From Ornithinibacillus bavariensis (GTDB lineage: Bacteria > Bacillota > Bacilli > Bacillales > Amphibacillaceae), in contig NZ_JBNPWZ010000003.1 in assembly GCF_050433565.1 (NCBI RefSeq), positions 309,398 through 373,397 of the forward strand: a stretch of DNA of 64,000 nt, in the 5' to 3' direction. The position numbers were made by a program, and so were the translations under genes. The notes under the pieces were generated by a model, which worked only from the letters and a program-made list of their open reading frames with translations, made no database searches and was not told the DNA's origin. The number at the start of each line of letters is the position of its first letter. Within the stretch, counting starts at the first letter, position 1. Of this stretch, positions 17,418 through 26,161 are shown in pieces.

Positions 17418-17607
17418 CGTAAAGCCCCCTAAATAAATCCAAAACATATTCCATCTTTTTCACGTAAAACTATGTATTCTATTCCCTATGATACCATGTA
17501 TTAGCGAATTTTGGCTAAGAATTTCCATGAAAACAGGAGTTTTTTTAAAATTTTTGTCGCTATTTGCTTTTTTTCAGACTTTATATGCTATTTTACTTGT
17601 TTTAGAA

Positions 17608-17640
17608 AGCAAAAAGGCTGTTTGGAAAACAACCTTTTCT
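17608..17640 (-). terminator. Terminator after refZ
   Basis: On the minus strand AAAGGTTGTTT and AAACAGCCTTT pair (one G-U) around TCC, followed by TTTG. Confidence 0.7.
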
Positions 17641-17641
17641 T

Positions 17642-18250
17642 TTATCTTGCAATATAATCCAACCAATTACAGATTGTTTGTACATATCTTTTGACAAATA
17701 AAGAATGGGAATATTCTCCAACTATTTGGCTTCTCCATTCATTGTGTAAAATATACGGTGTTACTAACATTCCTTTTAGCTGCATGAGAAGATATTGTCT
17801 ATCAGGTTTACTCTTATCTTCTGTTTTGTTCTTAAATAACCCTGAAAAAGCATTGCCAATAATATAATTTTCCTTAGCAAGATACGTTACTGCCATTTCA
17901 CGAACAAATACAGAATCCATTGATAATTCACGATGGATAAAACAGGATAATTGTAGATTCATATGCTTATATTGTATAATCTTATATATTAAATTTTTTA
18001 AACTTTCGAGCGCATCTAGTTCGATAGACTCTTCAAGAGTTGTTTCAATGATGGAAAGATACTCTTCGTAATAATTAGATACTGCAAATTCTAAAAGACC
18101 TTGTTTCCCCTTAAAATAGTAGCTTATAGAGGATACATTGACAGAGGCCTTTTCAGCAATATCCCGTACAGAGGTACCGTGGAATCCTTTTTGATAGAAA
18201 AGAGCAGATGCTGCCTCCACTACCTTTCGTTTCGTTGGGATATCATTCAT
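17642..18250 (-). CDS. refZ: TetR-family regulator of FtsZ, RefZ
   Basis: A 202-residue TetR-fold DNA-binding protein. The N-terminal helix-turn-helix (GFHGTSVRDIAEKASVNVSS, then ISYYFKGKQGLLEF) is very close to RefZ (YttP) of B. subtilis, which binds sites near the chromosome poles and blocks FtsZ rings during sporulation. The start is the ATG at 18250, nine bases after AAGGAG. It sits between ezrA and ytsP as in B. subtilis. RefZ binding sites were not sought systematically. Confidence 0.87.
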   Translation of the reverse strand: MNDIPTKRKVVEAASALFYQKGFHGTSVRDIAEKASVNVSSISYYFKGKQGLLEFAVSNYYEEYLSIIETTLEESIELDALESLKNLIYKIIQYKHMNLQLSCFIHRELSMDSVFVREMAVTYLAKENYIIGNAFSGLFKNKTEDKSKPDRQYLLMQLKGMLVTPYILHNEWRSQIVGEYSHSLFVKRYVQTICNWLDYIAR

Positions 18251-18398
18251 TGATATCAACTCCTTATGGTAGAAATAGATGACTATATGTATATATACGA
18301 CAAAGAGATCGTTATTCCTGCATTTTTTTATTTTTAACAGCCCATACGATAGTTATCATATAAAATGATTATATTCAAATACTGAAGGGAAGAATACT

Positions 18399-18884
18399 AT
18401 GTTTCAAACGACAGCTTATTCAGGAGATAAAGTGAAAGATTATGAATTAGTCATCAAACAACTCGAAGCACTGCTTCATGATGAGACCGATACAATAGCC
18501 AATCTCTCGAACGCTTCAGCATTACTAAATCAATTTCTTGACCAAGTTAATTGGGTTGGCTTTTATCTCTGGAAAGAAGATCAGCTCGTGTTAGGTCCAT
18601 TCCAAGGGCTACCTGCCTGTATTCGAATTCCTTATGGAAAAGGCGTTTGTGGTACAGCAGTTAAAGAAAGAAAAACAATGCGTGTAGAGAATGTTAACCA
18701 ATTTCCAGGCCATATTGCCTGTGATAGTGCTAGTCAATCAGAAATTGTAATTCCACTAGTTAAGAATAATGAAATACTAGGTGTTTTAGATATTGACAGC
18801 CCAATTCTTAACCGTTTTGATGAAATCGATCAGCATTTTTTAGAGAATTTCGTAGAAGCTTTAATGAATCATATTTTCAACTAA
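18399..18884 (+). CDS. ytsP: Free methionine-(R)-sulfoxide reductase, GAF type (YtsP)
   Basis: A 161-residue single GAF domain of the fRMsr family, which reduces free methionine-R-sulfoxide. The redox cysteines expected for the family are present in LPACIRIPYGKGVCGTAV and HIACDSASQSEIVIP. GVLDIDSP near the C-terminus is a family signature. It diverges from refZ and converges on the diguanylate cyclase gene with a shared terminator. GAAGGGAAG serves as the ribosome binding site. Confidence 0.88.
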   Translation: MFQTTAYSGDKVKDYELVIKQLEALLHDETDTIANLSNASALLNQFLDQVNWVGFYLWKEDQLVLGPFQGLPACIRIPYGKGVCGTAVKERKTMRVENVNQFPGHIACDSASQSEIVIPLVKNNEILGVLDIDSPILNRFDEIDQHFLENFVEALMNHIFN

Positions 18885-18890
18885 TAAACT

Positions 18891-18935
18891 AAAAAGGTCT
18901 GTCTTTCCAATTAATGTGGAGGGTCAGACCTTTCA
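18891..18935. terminator. Bidirectional terminator between ytsP and the diguanylate cyclase
   Basis: AAAGGTCTGTCTTTCCA pairs with TGGAGGGTCAGACCTTT across ATTAATG, with A and T tracts on the two sides. Confidence 0.75.
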
Positions 18936-20837
18936 TTATTCACGAATCAGTTCATCTGTATTCTCATCTACACTATATCTTACAACACAGTTCTTCCCAA
19001 AACCCTTTGCTTCATATAAGGCTTTATCTGCATGAATGAAAAAGCTCTTCGGAGTAATCTTCCTTTTGTTCGACCAGGAGGATACACCAGCTGATAACGT
19101 TACCCGTGGCTCTGTAAAAGATTCCACTTGATCTCCAATGTTTCGTGCTACTTGCACTGCTTCGTCTATTTCTGTATTGGGTAAATATACTGCGAGTTCT
19201 TCCCCACCCCATCTAGCTGGAATATCACGATCTTCAATAGTAGACATAATAATCTCTGCCACTTGTTTAATTACCTCATCACCAATATAGTGACCATACG
19301 TATCATTCACCTTTTTAAAATCATCAATATCGAACAAGATTAATGTACCATATTCGCCATTTTTCATATGTTCAACAATTTTCTTATCTAAATAGTTTCG
19401 TGAAAATAACTGTGTTAAATAATCAGTTGAAGCTGCCTTTTGCAACTTTTCCTTCAATATGGTATTGATAAATGCTAGAGTTGAATGACGCAATATCGAT
19501 TGTAATAATTTATATTGTTCAAAAGAAAAAGCATATGGCTTACGATGTAGAATGATTACTAAACCATTGATTGAACCACTGTTTTCCATTGGTATTGCCA
19601 TAATGGAACGAAAAGGTATATCCTCACTCTTAAGCTTAAATTCACCAGAAAAAATAGCCTCCTGCTGAAGTTCAACTTCTCCGAGCAAGTATTTAATAAA
19701 TCCTTTTCCCTCAACTGTATCAAAAAATGCTGTACTACCTTCTAATGTTTCAAATAATCTGGTGTTCTCTTGAATGTTGTATACAAACCCTATTTCCTCT
19801 GGAGCACAAAGTAGCATAATTTGATTTCGAATTATTTTGGTAATTTCTGTTAAATTCAGATTAGAATTTAATTGATGAATTAAATCATTAATCATTGTTA
19901 AATCTGATACAAGATGCTTTGAATTCAGGTATAGTGTCGTACTTTCTATTGCTTTTCCAGCAGCATTTGCAAACCTTGAAATATAGTCAACTTCAGCTTT
20001 TGGAATATCCAAAAGCTTTGGAATAATAATTTGTAATACCCCATAAACTCCCTGCTGTCCCGCTAAAGGAGCATACACATACGTCATATTCGCGTCTAAC
20101 TGATTTTCAATCTGTATTTCGGCAGTTAAAAAAGCTGTTGAACTGGAGCTTTGAACATCATTCCTAATCTCTAGAAGCTTTACAGGGAGATCTGTATTTT
20201 TTTCATATTCTTGGGATAGATGAAGGTAAAAGTCAAAATTAGGATAGACCTTTTTTAATGCAGTAATAATCTCTGTAAAAATTTCTGTTTTTGTTTTTAG
20301 GTTTAAGAAATGCGAGATCATGTCAAATAGAACCTGATTCTTTTTCTCATTCTTATCTCTTTGTTCAATGATATAAATATAATCTAACAGTAATTCTACT
20401 TCTTTCCTTATTACTTGCTGTATCCCCTCTGAAATGGCGCTTCCGTTCTCCATTCCGACAACCATCATGCCGATAGGACCATTTGTCGGTTTTAGAGGGA
20501 TGAGTTGATAGTTCATATGCGATGAGCTCACTGTAAATAAGTCATTATCATTTATCCTTAATTTCTGTTCATCTGCAATTGCCCGTCGATATGTGAGTGT
20601 AGGATCATATATCATCTGATTTAACAGTATTCTATTTTGCTGAATGTTTTTCGTTTTTAAAAAGAAACTATTTGTCCACTGATCAAACAAATAGATTACT
20701 AGAAAAGAGGATTCTAGTAGTCCACTTATTTGATAAGAGAGTTTTTCATAGAGATTCTCACTCATAGGTGATGTTGTCATCAGTAACTCATAATTAATTA
20801 ATTGTAATTTTATTTGTATTGTCTTCTCATCTATCAT
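18936..20837 (-). CDS. GAF-GGDEF diguanylate cyclase (YtrP-like)
   Basis: A 633-residue soluble signalling protein. Two or three GAF-like sensory regions fill residues 1-460, and a GGDEF domain covers about 465-620 (ASTDYLTQLFSRNYLDKKIV; ARWGGEELAVYLPN). The active-site GGEEL is intact, so synthesis of cyclic di-GMP is expected. The product-inhibition I-site (RxxD) appears absent, with ExxD in that place. It resembles YtrP of B. subtilis by domain order and by its position near rpsD and ytsP. No membrane helix is evident. Confidence 0.85.
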   Translation of the reverse strand: MIDEKTIQIKLQLINYELLMTTSPMSENLYEKLSYQISGLLESSFLVIYLFDQWTNSFFLKTKNIQQNRILLNQMIYDPTLTYRRAIADEQKLRINDNDLFTVSSSHMNYQLIPLKPTNGPIGMMVVGMENGSAISEGIQQVIRKEVELLLDYIYIIEQRDKNEKKNQVLFDMISHFLNLKTKTEIFTEIITALKKVYPNFDFYLHLSQEYEKNTDLPVKLLEIRNDVQSSSSTAFLTAEIQIENQLDANMTYVYAPLAGQQGVYGVLQIIIPKLLDIPKAEVDYISRFANAAGKAIESTTLYLNSKHLVSDLTMINDLIHQLNSNLNLTEITKIIRNQIMLLCAPEEIGFVYNIQENTRLFETLEGSTAFFDTVEGKGFIKYLLGEVELQQEAIFSGEFKLKSEDIPFRSIMAIPMENSGSINGLVIILHRKPYAFSFEQYKLLQSILRHSTLAFINTILKEKLQKAASTDYLTQLFSRNYLDKKIVEHMKNGEYGTLILFDIDDFKKVNDTYGHYIGDEVIKQVAEIIMSTIEDRDIPARWGGEELAVYLPNTEIDEAVQVARNIGDQVESFTEPRVTLSAGVSSWSNKRKITPKSFFIHADKALYEAKGFGKNCVVRYSVDENTDELIRE

Positions 20838-20950
20838 TTATATATCACCCGGAGTAATAACTAATATATTTTCATTATATAATAAATATAGATTTTTCTC
20901 CTACTTTGAGTTAATGAATTCAACAATATTTTAAAATTTTTATAGAATGT

Positions 20951-20979
20951 TTGACTAAACCTCTGAAAAATTATATACT
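20951..20979 (+). promoter_or_regulatory. rpsD promoter
   Basis: TTGACT (20951-20956) and TATACT (20974-20979) are 17 bp apart, a near-consensus sigma-A promoter. It would start a leader of roughly 180 bases before rpsD. Confidence 0.8.
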
Positions 20980-20986
20980 ATTCTTT

Positions 20987-21165
20987 GTGTAAAATAATAT
21001 GGCAGCCTAAGTGAATCACCACTCGACCATTTTATTCCTCTTCCATATGAGGTGTATCGTGTAACTCTCTGCTGCTGGAGCGATGGTACATGAAAATAAA
21101 ATGGCGTGAGGAACGATCACGGTTGGATTTTTATTTTATGCAAATAAAATAAAAAGGAGGAAATG
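20987..21165 (+). ncRNA. Ribosomal protein S4 leader RNA of rpsD
   Basis: The transcribed leader between the promoter and rpsD is GC-richer than its surroundings and structured. CCATTTTATT near 21028 can pair with AATAAAATGG near 21094. Bacillus rpsD is known to carry a leader bound by its own product S4, which represses translation. Position and length fit that element. The exact fold was not computed. Confidence 0.65.
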
Positions 21166-21169
21166 TCCC

Positions 21170-21772
21170 ATGGCACGATATACTGGTCCAGAATGGAAAA
21201 AATCACGTCGTCTTGGCATTTCACTAACAGGAACTGGCAAAGAGCTAGATAAACGCCCTTATGCTCCAGGGCAACACGGAGCAAACCAACGCAGAAAGCT
21301 TTCTGAATATGGTTTACAGCTACAAGAAAAACAAAAACTACGCTTTATGTATGGTTTAAACGAACGTCAATTCCGTACACTATTTAATAAAGCTGGTAAA
21401 ATGAAAGGTGTTCATGGTGAGAACTTCATGGTTCTTCTTGAATCTCGTCTTGATAACCTTGTTTATCGTCTAGGTCTTGCACGTACTCGTAGACAAGCTC
21501 GTCAGCTTGTAAACCATGGTCACGTGACAGTTAATGGATCTCGTGTAGATATTCCATCATACCTAGTAAAACCTGGTCAAACAATTAGCCTTCGCGAAAA
21601 ATCAAGAAATCTTGATATCGTGAAAGAAGCAATCGAAGTAAACAACTTCGTTCCAGATTATTTAACATTTGATGCTGATAAACTAGAAGGAACTTTCAAT
21701 CGTTTACCAGAACGTTCTGAGCTTCCATCTGAAATCAGCGAACAGTTAATCGTTGAGTTCTACTCTCGTTAA
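21170..21772 (+). CDS. rpsD: 30S ribosomal protein S4
   Basis: A 200-residue primary 16S rRNA binding protein that starts assembly of the small subunit. It begins MARYTGPEWKKSRRLGISL and contains the S4 RNA-binding domain at about 91-155 (LESRLDNLVYRLGLARTRRQ, then VNHGHVTVNGSRVD). This is the zinc-free, standard-length Bacillus form. AAAGGAGGAAATG is a strong ribosome binding site. The gene stands alone with a promoter, leader and terminator. Confidence 0.98.
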   Translation: MARYTGPEWKKSRRLGISLTGTGKELDKRPYAPGQHGANQRRKLSEYGLQLQEKQKLRFMYGLNERQFRTLFNKAGKMKGVHGENFMVLLESRLDNLVYRLGLARTRRQARQLVNHGHVTVNGSRVDIPSYLVKPGQTISLREKSRNLDIVKEAIEVNNFVPDYLTFDADKLEGTFNRLPERSELPSEISEQLIVEFYSR

Positions 21773-21797
21773 TCTGTATAATTATTATTATGCATCA

Positions 21798-21842
21798 ATG
21801 CCCTTGAAATATTGTTTTATCAATGTTTCAGGGGCTTTTTTA
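21798..21842 (+). terminator. Terminator after rpsD
   Basis: GCCCTTGAAATATTG pairs with CAATGTTTCAGGGGC (small mismatches), followed by seven bases of T-rich sequence. Confidence 0.85.
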
Positions 21843-21925
21843 TGTTATAAAATAAAGAGATAAGATTCTTATTTGGAGAAAACAATACAAATATGCATGA
21901 GGGGATTATTCTTTCAGTAATAATT

Positions 21926-22009
21926 TCTAATAGTGTAAGATGAAGTAAATTACCTTTAATTAATACTGAAACAAATATTCTTGTTACACTAAGATTAGAG
22001 ATTTAAAAT
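21926..22009 (+). promoter_or_regulatory. Promoter of the HTH-AtpD-like gene overlapped by an inverted repeat
   Basis: TTGTTA (21981-21986) and TAAAAT (22004-22009) are 17 bp apart. An interrupted inverted repeat has arms TCTAATAGTGTAAGA (21926-21940) and TCTTGTTACACTAAGATTAGA (21979-21999), and the right arm covers the -35 box and spacer. This arrangement suggests an operator, possibly for the protein's own HTH domain; that is inference. Confidence 0.5.
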
Positions 22010-22042
22010 ATACATATCCAAGAAGTAAAGGAGCATCAGTCA

Positions 22043-23098
22043 GTGGATAATTTAAAACTTAATGTTTCATTACTGCGAAAGCGAGTTCCTAATTTAACGA
22101 TAGCAGCCAAAGAAAAAGGATTACGCCCTGCAACCGTATCTAATTTATGTACTGGCAAGACTCCGTTAGAACGTGCAGAAGTGCGAACGTTAGTAGCATT
22201 AGCAGAACTTGCAGAGTGTAAAGTTGATGATTTAATCATTCGTGGGAATAATGTGCAAATGATTGAAACTGGTATTAAAGCATTGGATTTTTTAGCTCCG
22301 ATAACGAAAGGAGGAATAAATGGTTTCATCGCTAGACCGGGAATGGGACAATTGGTACTACTAGCTGAAATATTTTATCGGTTAAAAGAAAGAAATTATG
22401 CTACTGTACTTTTAATGCCAAGGTTGGATAGTCCTGAATTAAACGAGGTTAGAGAATCTGCAAATATTCTTTGCCAAGACACAGAAAGCGCATATGAGAA
22501 AATGATGCGACTAAATGGCAAACAAGATGTAGCTTTAGCTACTGATCGATCCTTAGTTGTCTCAGGAGAAATCTATTCATTACTCGAAAAAGTGAAGCTA
22601 CCTGAAGGCAAAACGATTACGACATTCCTTATCGACCCTACTGGAGAAGCGGTAGATGAAGAACTTCCATATGGACCTTTAGATACACTCATGATTTTTG
22701 ATGCAGAACAAGTGTCTAGAAAACTTTTTCCAGCAGTAAATCCTGTGTCTTCTACCTCCGTAATGATTGAAGATGCTCAACTTAATAAAAAGCATTTCAA
22801 TCTTCAACAAAAAACACGGAAGATTATGCGCCGGTATCGGGAATTACGTTTTTTAGTTAATGCTCTTGGTTTTGATAAATTACCATTTGCAGACAAGGAA
22901 ATTTATAAGCGAGGCGAGCGCCTTGAAGCCTACTTCACGCAACGTTTTTTTATTGCAGAACCCTTTACTAAAAAGAAAGGTGCTTCGGTATCATTATCGA
23001 ATACATTAGAGGATGTCAGTCGCATTTTGGAAGGTTATTTAGATAATGTAACCCCTGACAATTTGTTCTATATAGGAACATTAAACGATGGTATATAA
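22043..23098 (+). CDS. HTH domain fused to a degenerate F1-ATPase beta-subunit-like domain
   Basis: A 351-residue protein of unknown function. Residues about 8-65 look like an XRE/Cro HTH (GLRPATVSNLCTGKTPLERA, CKVDDLIIRGN). From residue 70 it follows the F1 beta subunit: IETGIKALDFLAPITKGG (AtpD: LETGIKVVDLLAPYIKGG), FPAVNPVSSTS, RRYRELRFLVNALGFDKL, FFIAEPFTKKKG and the C-terminal EILEGK-type ILEGYLDNVTPDNLF. The Walker A motif is broken: GMGQLVLL where AtpD has GVGKTVLI. LIDP may keep the Walker B aspartate. The N-terminal beta barrel of AtpD is replaced by the HTH and the middle is shortened. The start is a GTG nine bases after AAAGGAG. It is flanked by rpsD and an acetamidase gene. Confidence 0.75.
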   Translation: MDNLKLNVSLLRKRVPNLTIAAKEKGLRPATVSNLCTGKTPLERAEVRTLVALAELAECKVDDLIIRGNNVQMIETGIKALDFLAPITKGGINGFIARPGMGQLVLLAEIFYRLKERNYATVLLMPRLDSPELNEVRESANILCQDTESAYEKMMRLNGKQDVALATDRSLVVSGEIYSLLEKVKLPEGKTITTFLIDPTGEAVDEELPYGPLDTLMIFDAEQVSRKLFPAVNPVSSTSVMIEDAQLNKKHFNLQQKTRKIMRRYRELRFLVNALGFDKLPFADKEIYKRGERLEAYFTQRFFIAEPFTKKKGASVSLSNTLEDVSRILEGYLDNVTPDNLFYIGTLNDGI

Positions 23099-23144
23099 AT
23101 AGTTGGAAAGTTAATAGTTAACCGGCCAAAAGAGCGTAACAAAT

Positions 23145-23190
23145 AAATAACAGACTTCCATAGCCACGGAAGTCTGTTATTTTGTTTTAG
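23145..23190 (+). terminator. Terminator after the HTH-AtpD-like gene
   Basis: ATAACAGACTTCC (23147-23159) and GGAAGTCTGTTAT (23168-23180) form a perfect stem followed by TTTGTTTT. It may also act on the converging acetamidase gene. Confidence 0.85.
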
Positions 23191-23214
23191 TTGAAAAAAT
23201 AATAGATTAATCTA

Positions 23215-24171
23215 TCACCTTAAGGCATCAAAAGGTAAAAAAGCATGGACTCCTTTTGAGAAATTGACAATTTGCGTAACACGTAAATCCACCACTAATG
23301 TTGCGTAAGCATAAGCTTCTGTTCGGGAAATTTTGTATAGCTCGGACATTAGATCCAGCATATCACTTAATGCAAGCCACATAGCTTCATCCAGGTCTTC
23401 ATGAAATGCCATGGTGATCCATCCCGAATTCGTTTTTGCTCTTGGTCTCTCTATTTTTATATCATCTCTAACACAAAAAGTTAAACTCACCCGTTCCATT
23501 GGGCACTCTAACGCAGGGCCAGCCACTTCACCATCCCCTTGAGCTGCATGACCATCTCCTGTAGAAAAGAGACCACCCGGAATAGATATCGGTAAAAATA
23601 AAGTACTCCCTGCTTGTAATTCTTTGCAATCGATATTTCCGCCAGTTTCTCGAGGAACGAATGTAGAATGTTGACCTTCTTCCTCTGGGGGCATACCCAT
23701 AATCCCCATGAATGGATGTAACCCTACAGTGTAGTCAAAATCTCCAAATTGACTTGTACCCACCATTTTTTCAATATCAAGTTCGAAATCCAGAAGTACT
23801 TCTTTCTCTTGATCCAAGCCTAGCTTTTTATTCCAGTAACTCGGAAATCCGCCTCCTGAAGTCCATCCCCATGAGCCTGGAATAATCTCATTAATCTTTA
23901 CCTCTAAAGTAAGTCCTGGCTTTGCACCATGAATGTAGACTGGGCCAACTAACGCATGGCCAAATTGCTCCGCTTGTCGTTCTGCCTTAATCTCTGTAAA
24001 TCGCTTTCTTTGTGCACCCAGAGATAAACGCTTTTCTAATCCCCATGCAGAATCTAATGTTTGAAAAATAACAGTATCTCCTGAATGAATGTGTAATGCA
24101 GGTTCTATATCTTTGCTAAAAAATCCATGCAAGGTGTCAGAAGTAGGATCTAACTCATAAATTTTGGACAT
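23215..24171 (-). CDS. Acetamidase/formamidase family protein
   Basis: A 318-residue member of the acetamidase/formamidase (FmdA/AmdA) family, which hydrolyses short-chain amides to acid and ammonia. Supporting segments are VGPVYIHGAKPGLTLEVKI, GDGHAAQGDGEVAG and TFVPRETGGNIDCKEL. The start is the ATG at 24171, since the ATG at 24186 overlaps the GGAGG site. It is probably monocistronic, with a large palindrome upstream that may be an operator. The true substrate cannot be fixed from sequence. Confidence 0.85.
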   Translation of the reverse strand: MSKIYELDPTSDTLHGFFSKDIEPALHIHSGDTVIFQTLDSAWGLEKRLSLGAQRKRFTEIKAERQAEQFGHALVGPVYIHGAKPGLTLEVKINEIIPGSWGWTSGGGFPSYWNKKLGLDQEKEVLLDFELDIEKMVGTSQFGDFDYTVGLHPFMGIMGMPPEEEGQHSTFVPRETGGNIDCKELQAGSTLFLPISIPGGLFSTGDGHAAQGDGEVAGPALECPMERVSLTFCVRDDIKIERPRAKTNSGWITMAFHEDLDEAMWLALSDMLDLMSELYKISRTEAYAYATLVVDLRVTQIVNFSKGVHAFLPFDALR

Positions 24172-24285
24172 AGATTTAACCTCCATAGAAAAATATGGTT
24201 TGGATGAAGGAATAACACGGCTTCTTGTGGTCCGGACACATGAAAATGTAATATGTTTTCATCCAGTACAACTTAATTATAGAGT

Positions 24286-24317
24286 AATAATATTTACTTT
24301 GTAAAGTAAATATTATT
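24286..24317. promoter_or_regulatory. 32-bp near-perfect palindrome upstream of the acetamidase gene
   Basis: AATAATATTTACTTT (24286-24300) and AAAGTAAATATTATT (24303-24317) are exact inverted copies separated by GT. The site lies about 115 bp before the acetamidase start. With almost no loop it is a poor RNA terminator, so a dimeric repressor operator is more likely. The 24172-24475 gap holds this site and the chemoreceptor terminator; nothing else was seen. Confidence 0.55.
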
Positions 24318-24427
24318 CTGGATCTTTATCAATTGGTTGAAAGGTTACAAATCCTTGTTTTAATGCTAGAAGGTAAAATACTTCTATTTTCCCTTCTCTA
24401 AAGTACTTATATAAAGTTATTAGAAAA

Positions 24428-24473
24428 ACTAGAAAAGGAAAGTCACTTTATTCCTCAGTGCTTTCCTTTTCTT
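24428..24473 (-). terminator. Terminator after the chemoreceptor gene
   Basis: On the minus strand AAAAGGAAAGCACT and AGTGACTTTCCTTTT pair with one bulge, ending in a T-rich tract. Confidence 0.7.
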
Positions 24474-24475
24474 GT

Positions 24476-26161
24476 CTATAGCTTAAATTGACGTGTTAAA
24501 TTATTCAGTTGCTCGGCTAATTTAGCAAGTTCTTCTGAGCTTTTTGCTACTTCCTCCATCGAACTGCTTGTCTGTTCAGAAGCTGCAGAGGTTTCCTCTA
24601 CACCAGCTGCTGATTCTTCTGATATGGAGGCAATTTCCATAATATTAGCATTCATTTCTTGACTATTAGCCAAAATATCGGATAAATTGTGGGAAACCGT
24701 ATTTATGTTATTTACCATACCTGTTACTGCCTTACTAATATCTTCAAAGGTTTGACTAGTCTTCTTAATTTGTCCAGTTCCTTGGGCTACTTCCTTGTAG
24801 CCACCTTCTAATGATTCTGATACACGTTGAGATTCATTCTGAATGTTCGTAACGATATTGGTAATATCCATAATAGACATGGAAACCTCTTCTGCAAGCT
24901 TTCTTACCTCGTCCGCAACTACTGCAAATCCTTTACCATGTTCTCCTGCCCTTGCTGCTTCTATTGCCGCATTAAGTGCTAATAGATTTGTTTGCTCCGA
25001 TATATCTTTAATTACATATACTAGCTTCGTAATTTCTTTAGCATGAATGTCCAAGCCTTTAACACGTTGAACAGCATCATGTACAATACCATCCACTAAT
25101 GCCATCTGATTTGTAGACATCTCCATTAATTTACTACCCTCGGTTGTCATTTCAAGAACTTCATTTGAATTATGTAGAGCCCCTTCCCCATTTCTGTTCG
25201 CATCTTCGACCTTAACTGTAAATGTATTCATGGCAGTAGATAAATCACTTGCATGGTTAGCTTGGGCTTCTGCCGCTGAAGCTAGTTCTTGCATTGTTAC
25301 AGCTACTTGCTCGGAACCAGTCTTCACTTCATTTGTTGTTTGCGTTAATTCTTCACTATGACCGCTAACAGTCTCTGAAACGATTTGAATTTGATTTAGT
25401 AAATCTCGCATCTTACTATTCATTTCATTTGTTGCCGCAATTAGCTGTCCTGATTCATCTTGCAATTTAGTTTCTAGTGGCTTATTACTTAAATCTCCAC
25501 CTGCAATTGCCTTCATTCGATTCATAACTAATCGTATAGGATTCGTAATGGAAGAAGCTGTAAATAAAGCTACTACAAGCGAAAGTATAACTATACTAAT
25601 AGGTATAACAGTCTCTAGTACTAGATTCGTCTTACCACTGGCTACAATAGAGTCACCAGCATCATTTATTTCTTCTTCCATTTCAGTAGCTAGTTTTTCA
25701 TACCCTTCTCTTAATTCCCTCGCAGTTACGCTATTAGCTTCCAAGTTTTTGATTGCTTGGTCCTTATTGCCTTGTTCATACTCAGCAAATACTTGTTCCT
25801 TTATAAATTGTCGCCATTCAACTGTTTGATTAATAAGCTCATCAAATTCCTTCGAATCTGCTAAACTTTTAAATAGCTCTTCATATTCTGTACCTTTCTC
25901 TGTATATTGATCAAAGATGTCTTTATATTCCTGCTTGCCAAATAGTACATATCCTCGGGCTGCAGCAATTCTGTTCGACATGGTTGAAGACATCTGTTCA
26001 TTAGCTATTAATAATTGAACCTTCCTATCAACCATTTCGGTTGTTTCCTGATTCATTTTATACACCGAAATGAAATTATACACCCCTAGAAATATAACTA
26101 ATATAATTACCACTGAAAATCCTAGTAGCATCTTTTGTTTTATACTTTTAAAATTTAGCAT
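24476..26161 (-). CDS. Methyl-accepting chemotaxis protein
   Basis: A 561-residue transmembrane chemoreceptor. The first membrane helix is at about 11-31. A four-helix-bundle-type extracellular sensor spans about 32-182, the second helix is at about 183-205, and HAMP follows at about 206-260. The signalling hairpin tip is nearly invariant (EQTNLLALNAAIEAARAGEH, then GKGFAVVADEVRKLAEE). It would signal through CheW/CheA, which are not in this window. An AAGGAGAG ribosome binding site precedes the ATG. The ligand is unknown. Confidence 0.92.
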   Translation of the reverse strand: MLNFKSIKQKMLLGFSVVIILVIFLGVYNFISVYKMNQETTEMVDRKVQLLIANEQMSSTMSNRIAAARGYVLFGKQEYKDIFDQYTEKGTEYEELFKSLADSKEFDELINQTVEWRQFIKEQVFAEYEQGNKDQAIKNLEANSVTARELREGYEKLATEMEEEINDAGDSIVASGKTNLVLETVIPISIVILSLVVALFTASSITNPIRLVMNRMKAIAGGDLSNKPLETKLQDESGQLIAATNEMNSKMRDLLNQIQIVSETVSGHSEELTQTTNEVKTGSEQVAVTMQELASAAEAQANHASDLSTAMNTFTVKVEDANRNGEGALHNSNEVLEMTTEGSKLMEMSTNQMALVDGIVHDAVQRVKGLDIHAKEITKLVYVIKDISEQTNLLALNAAIEAARAGEHGKGFAVVADEVRKLAEEVSMSIMDITNIVTNIQNESQRVSESLEGGYKEVAQGTGQIKKTSQTFEDISKAVTGMVNNINTVSHNLSDILANSQEMNANIMEIASISEESAAGVEETSAASEQTSSSMEEVAKSSEELAKLAEQLNNLTRQFKL

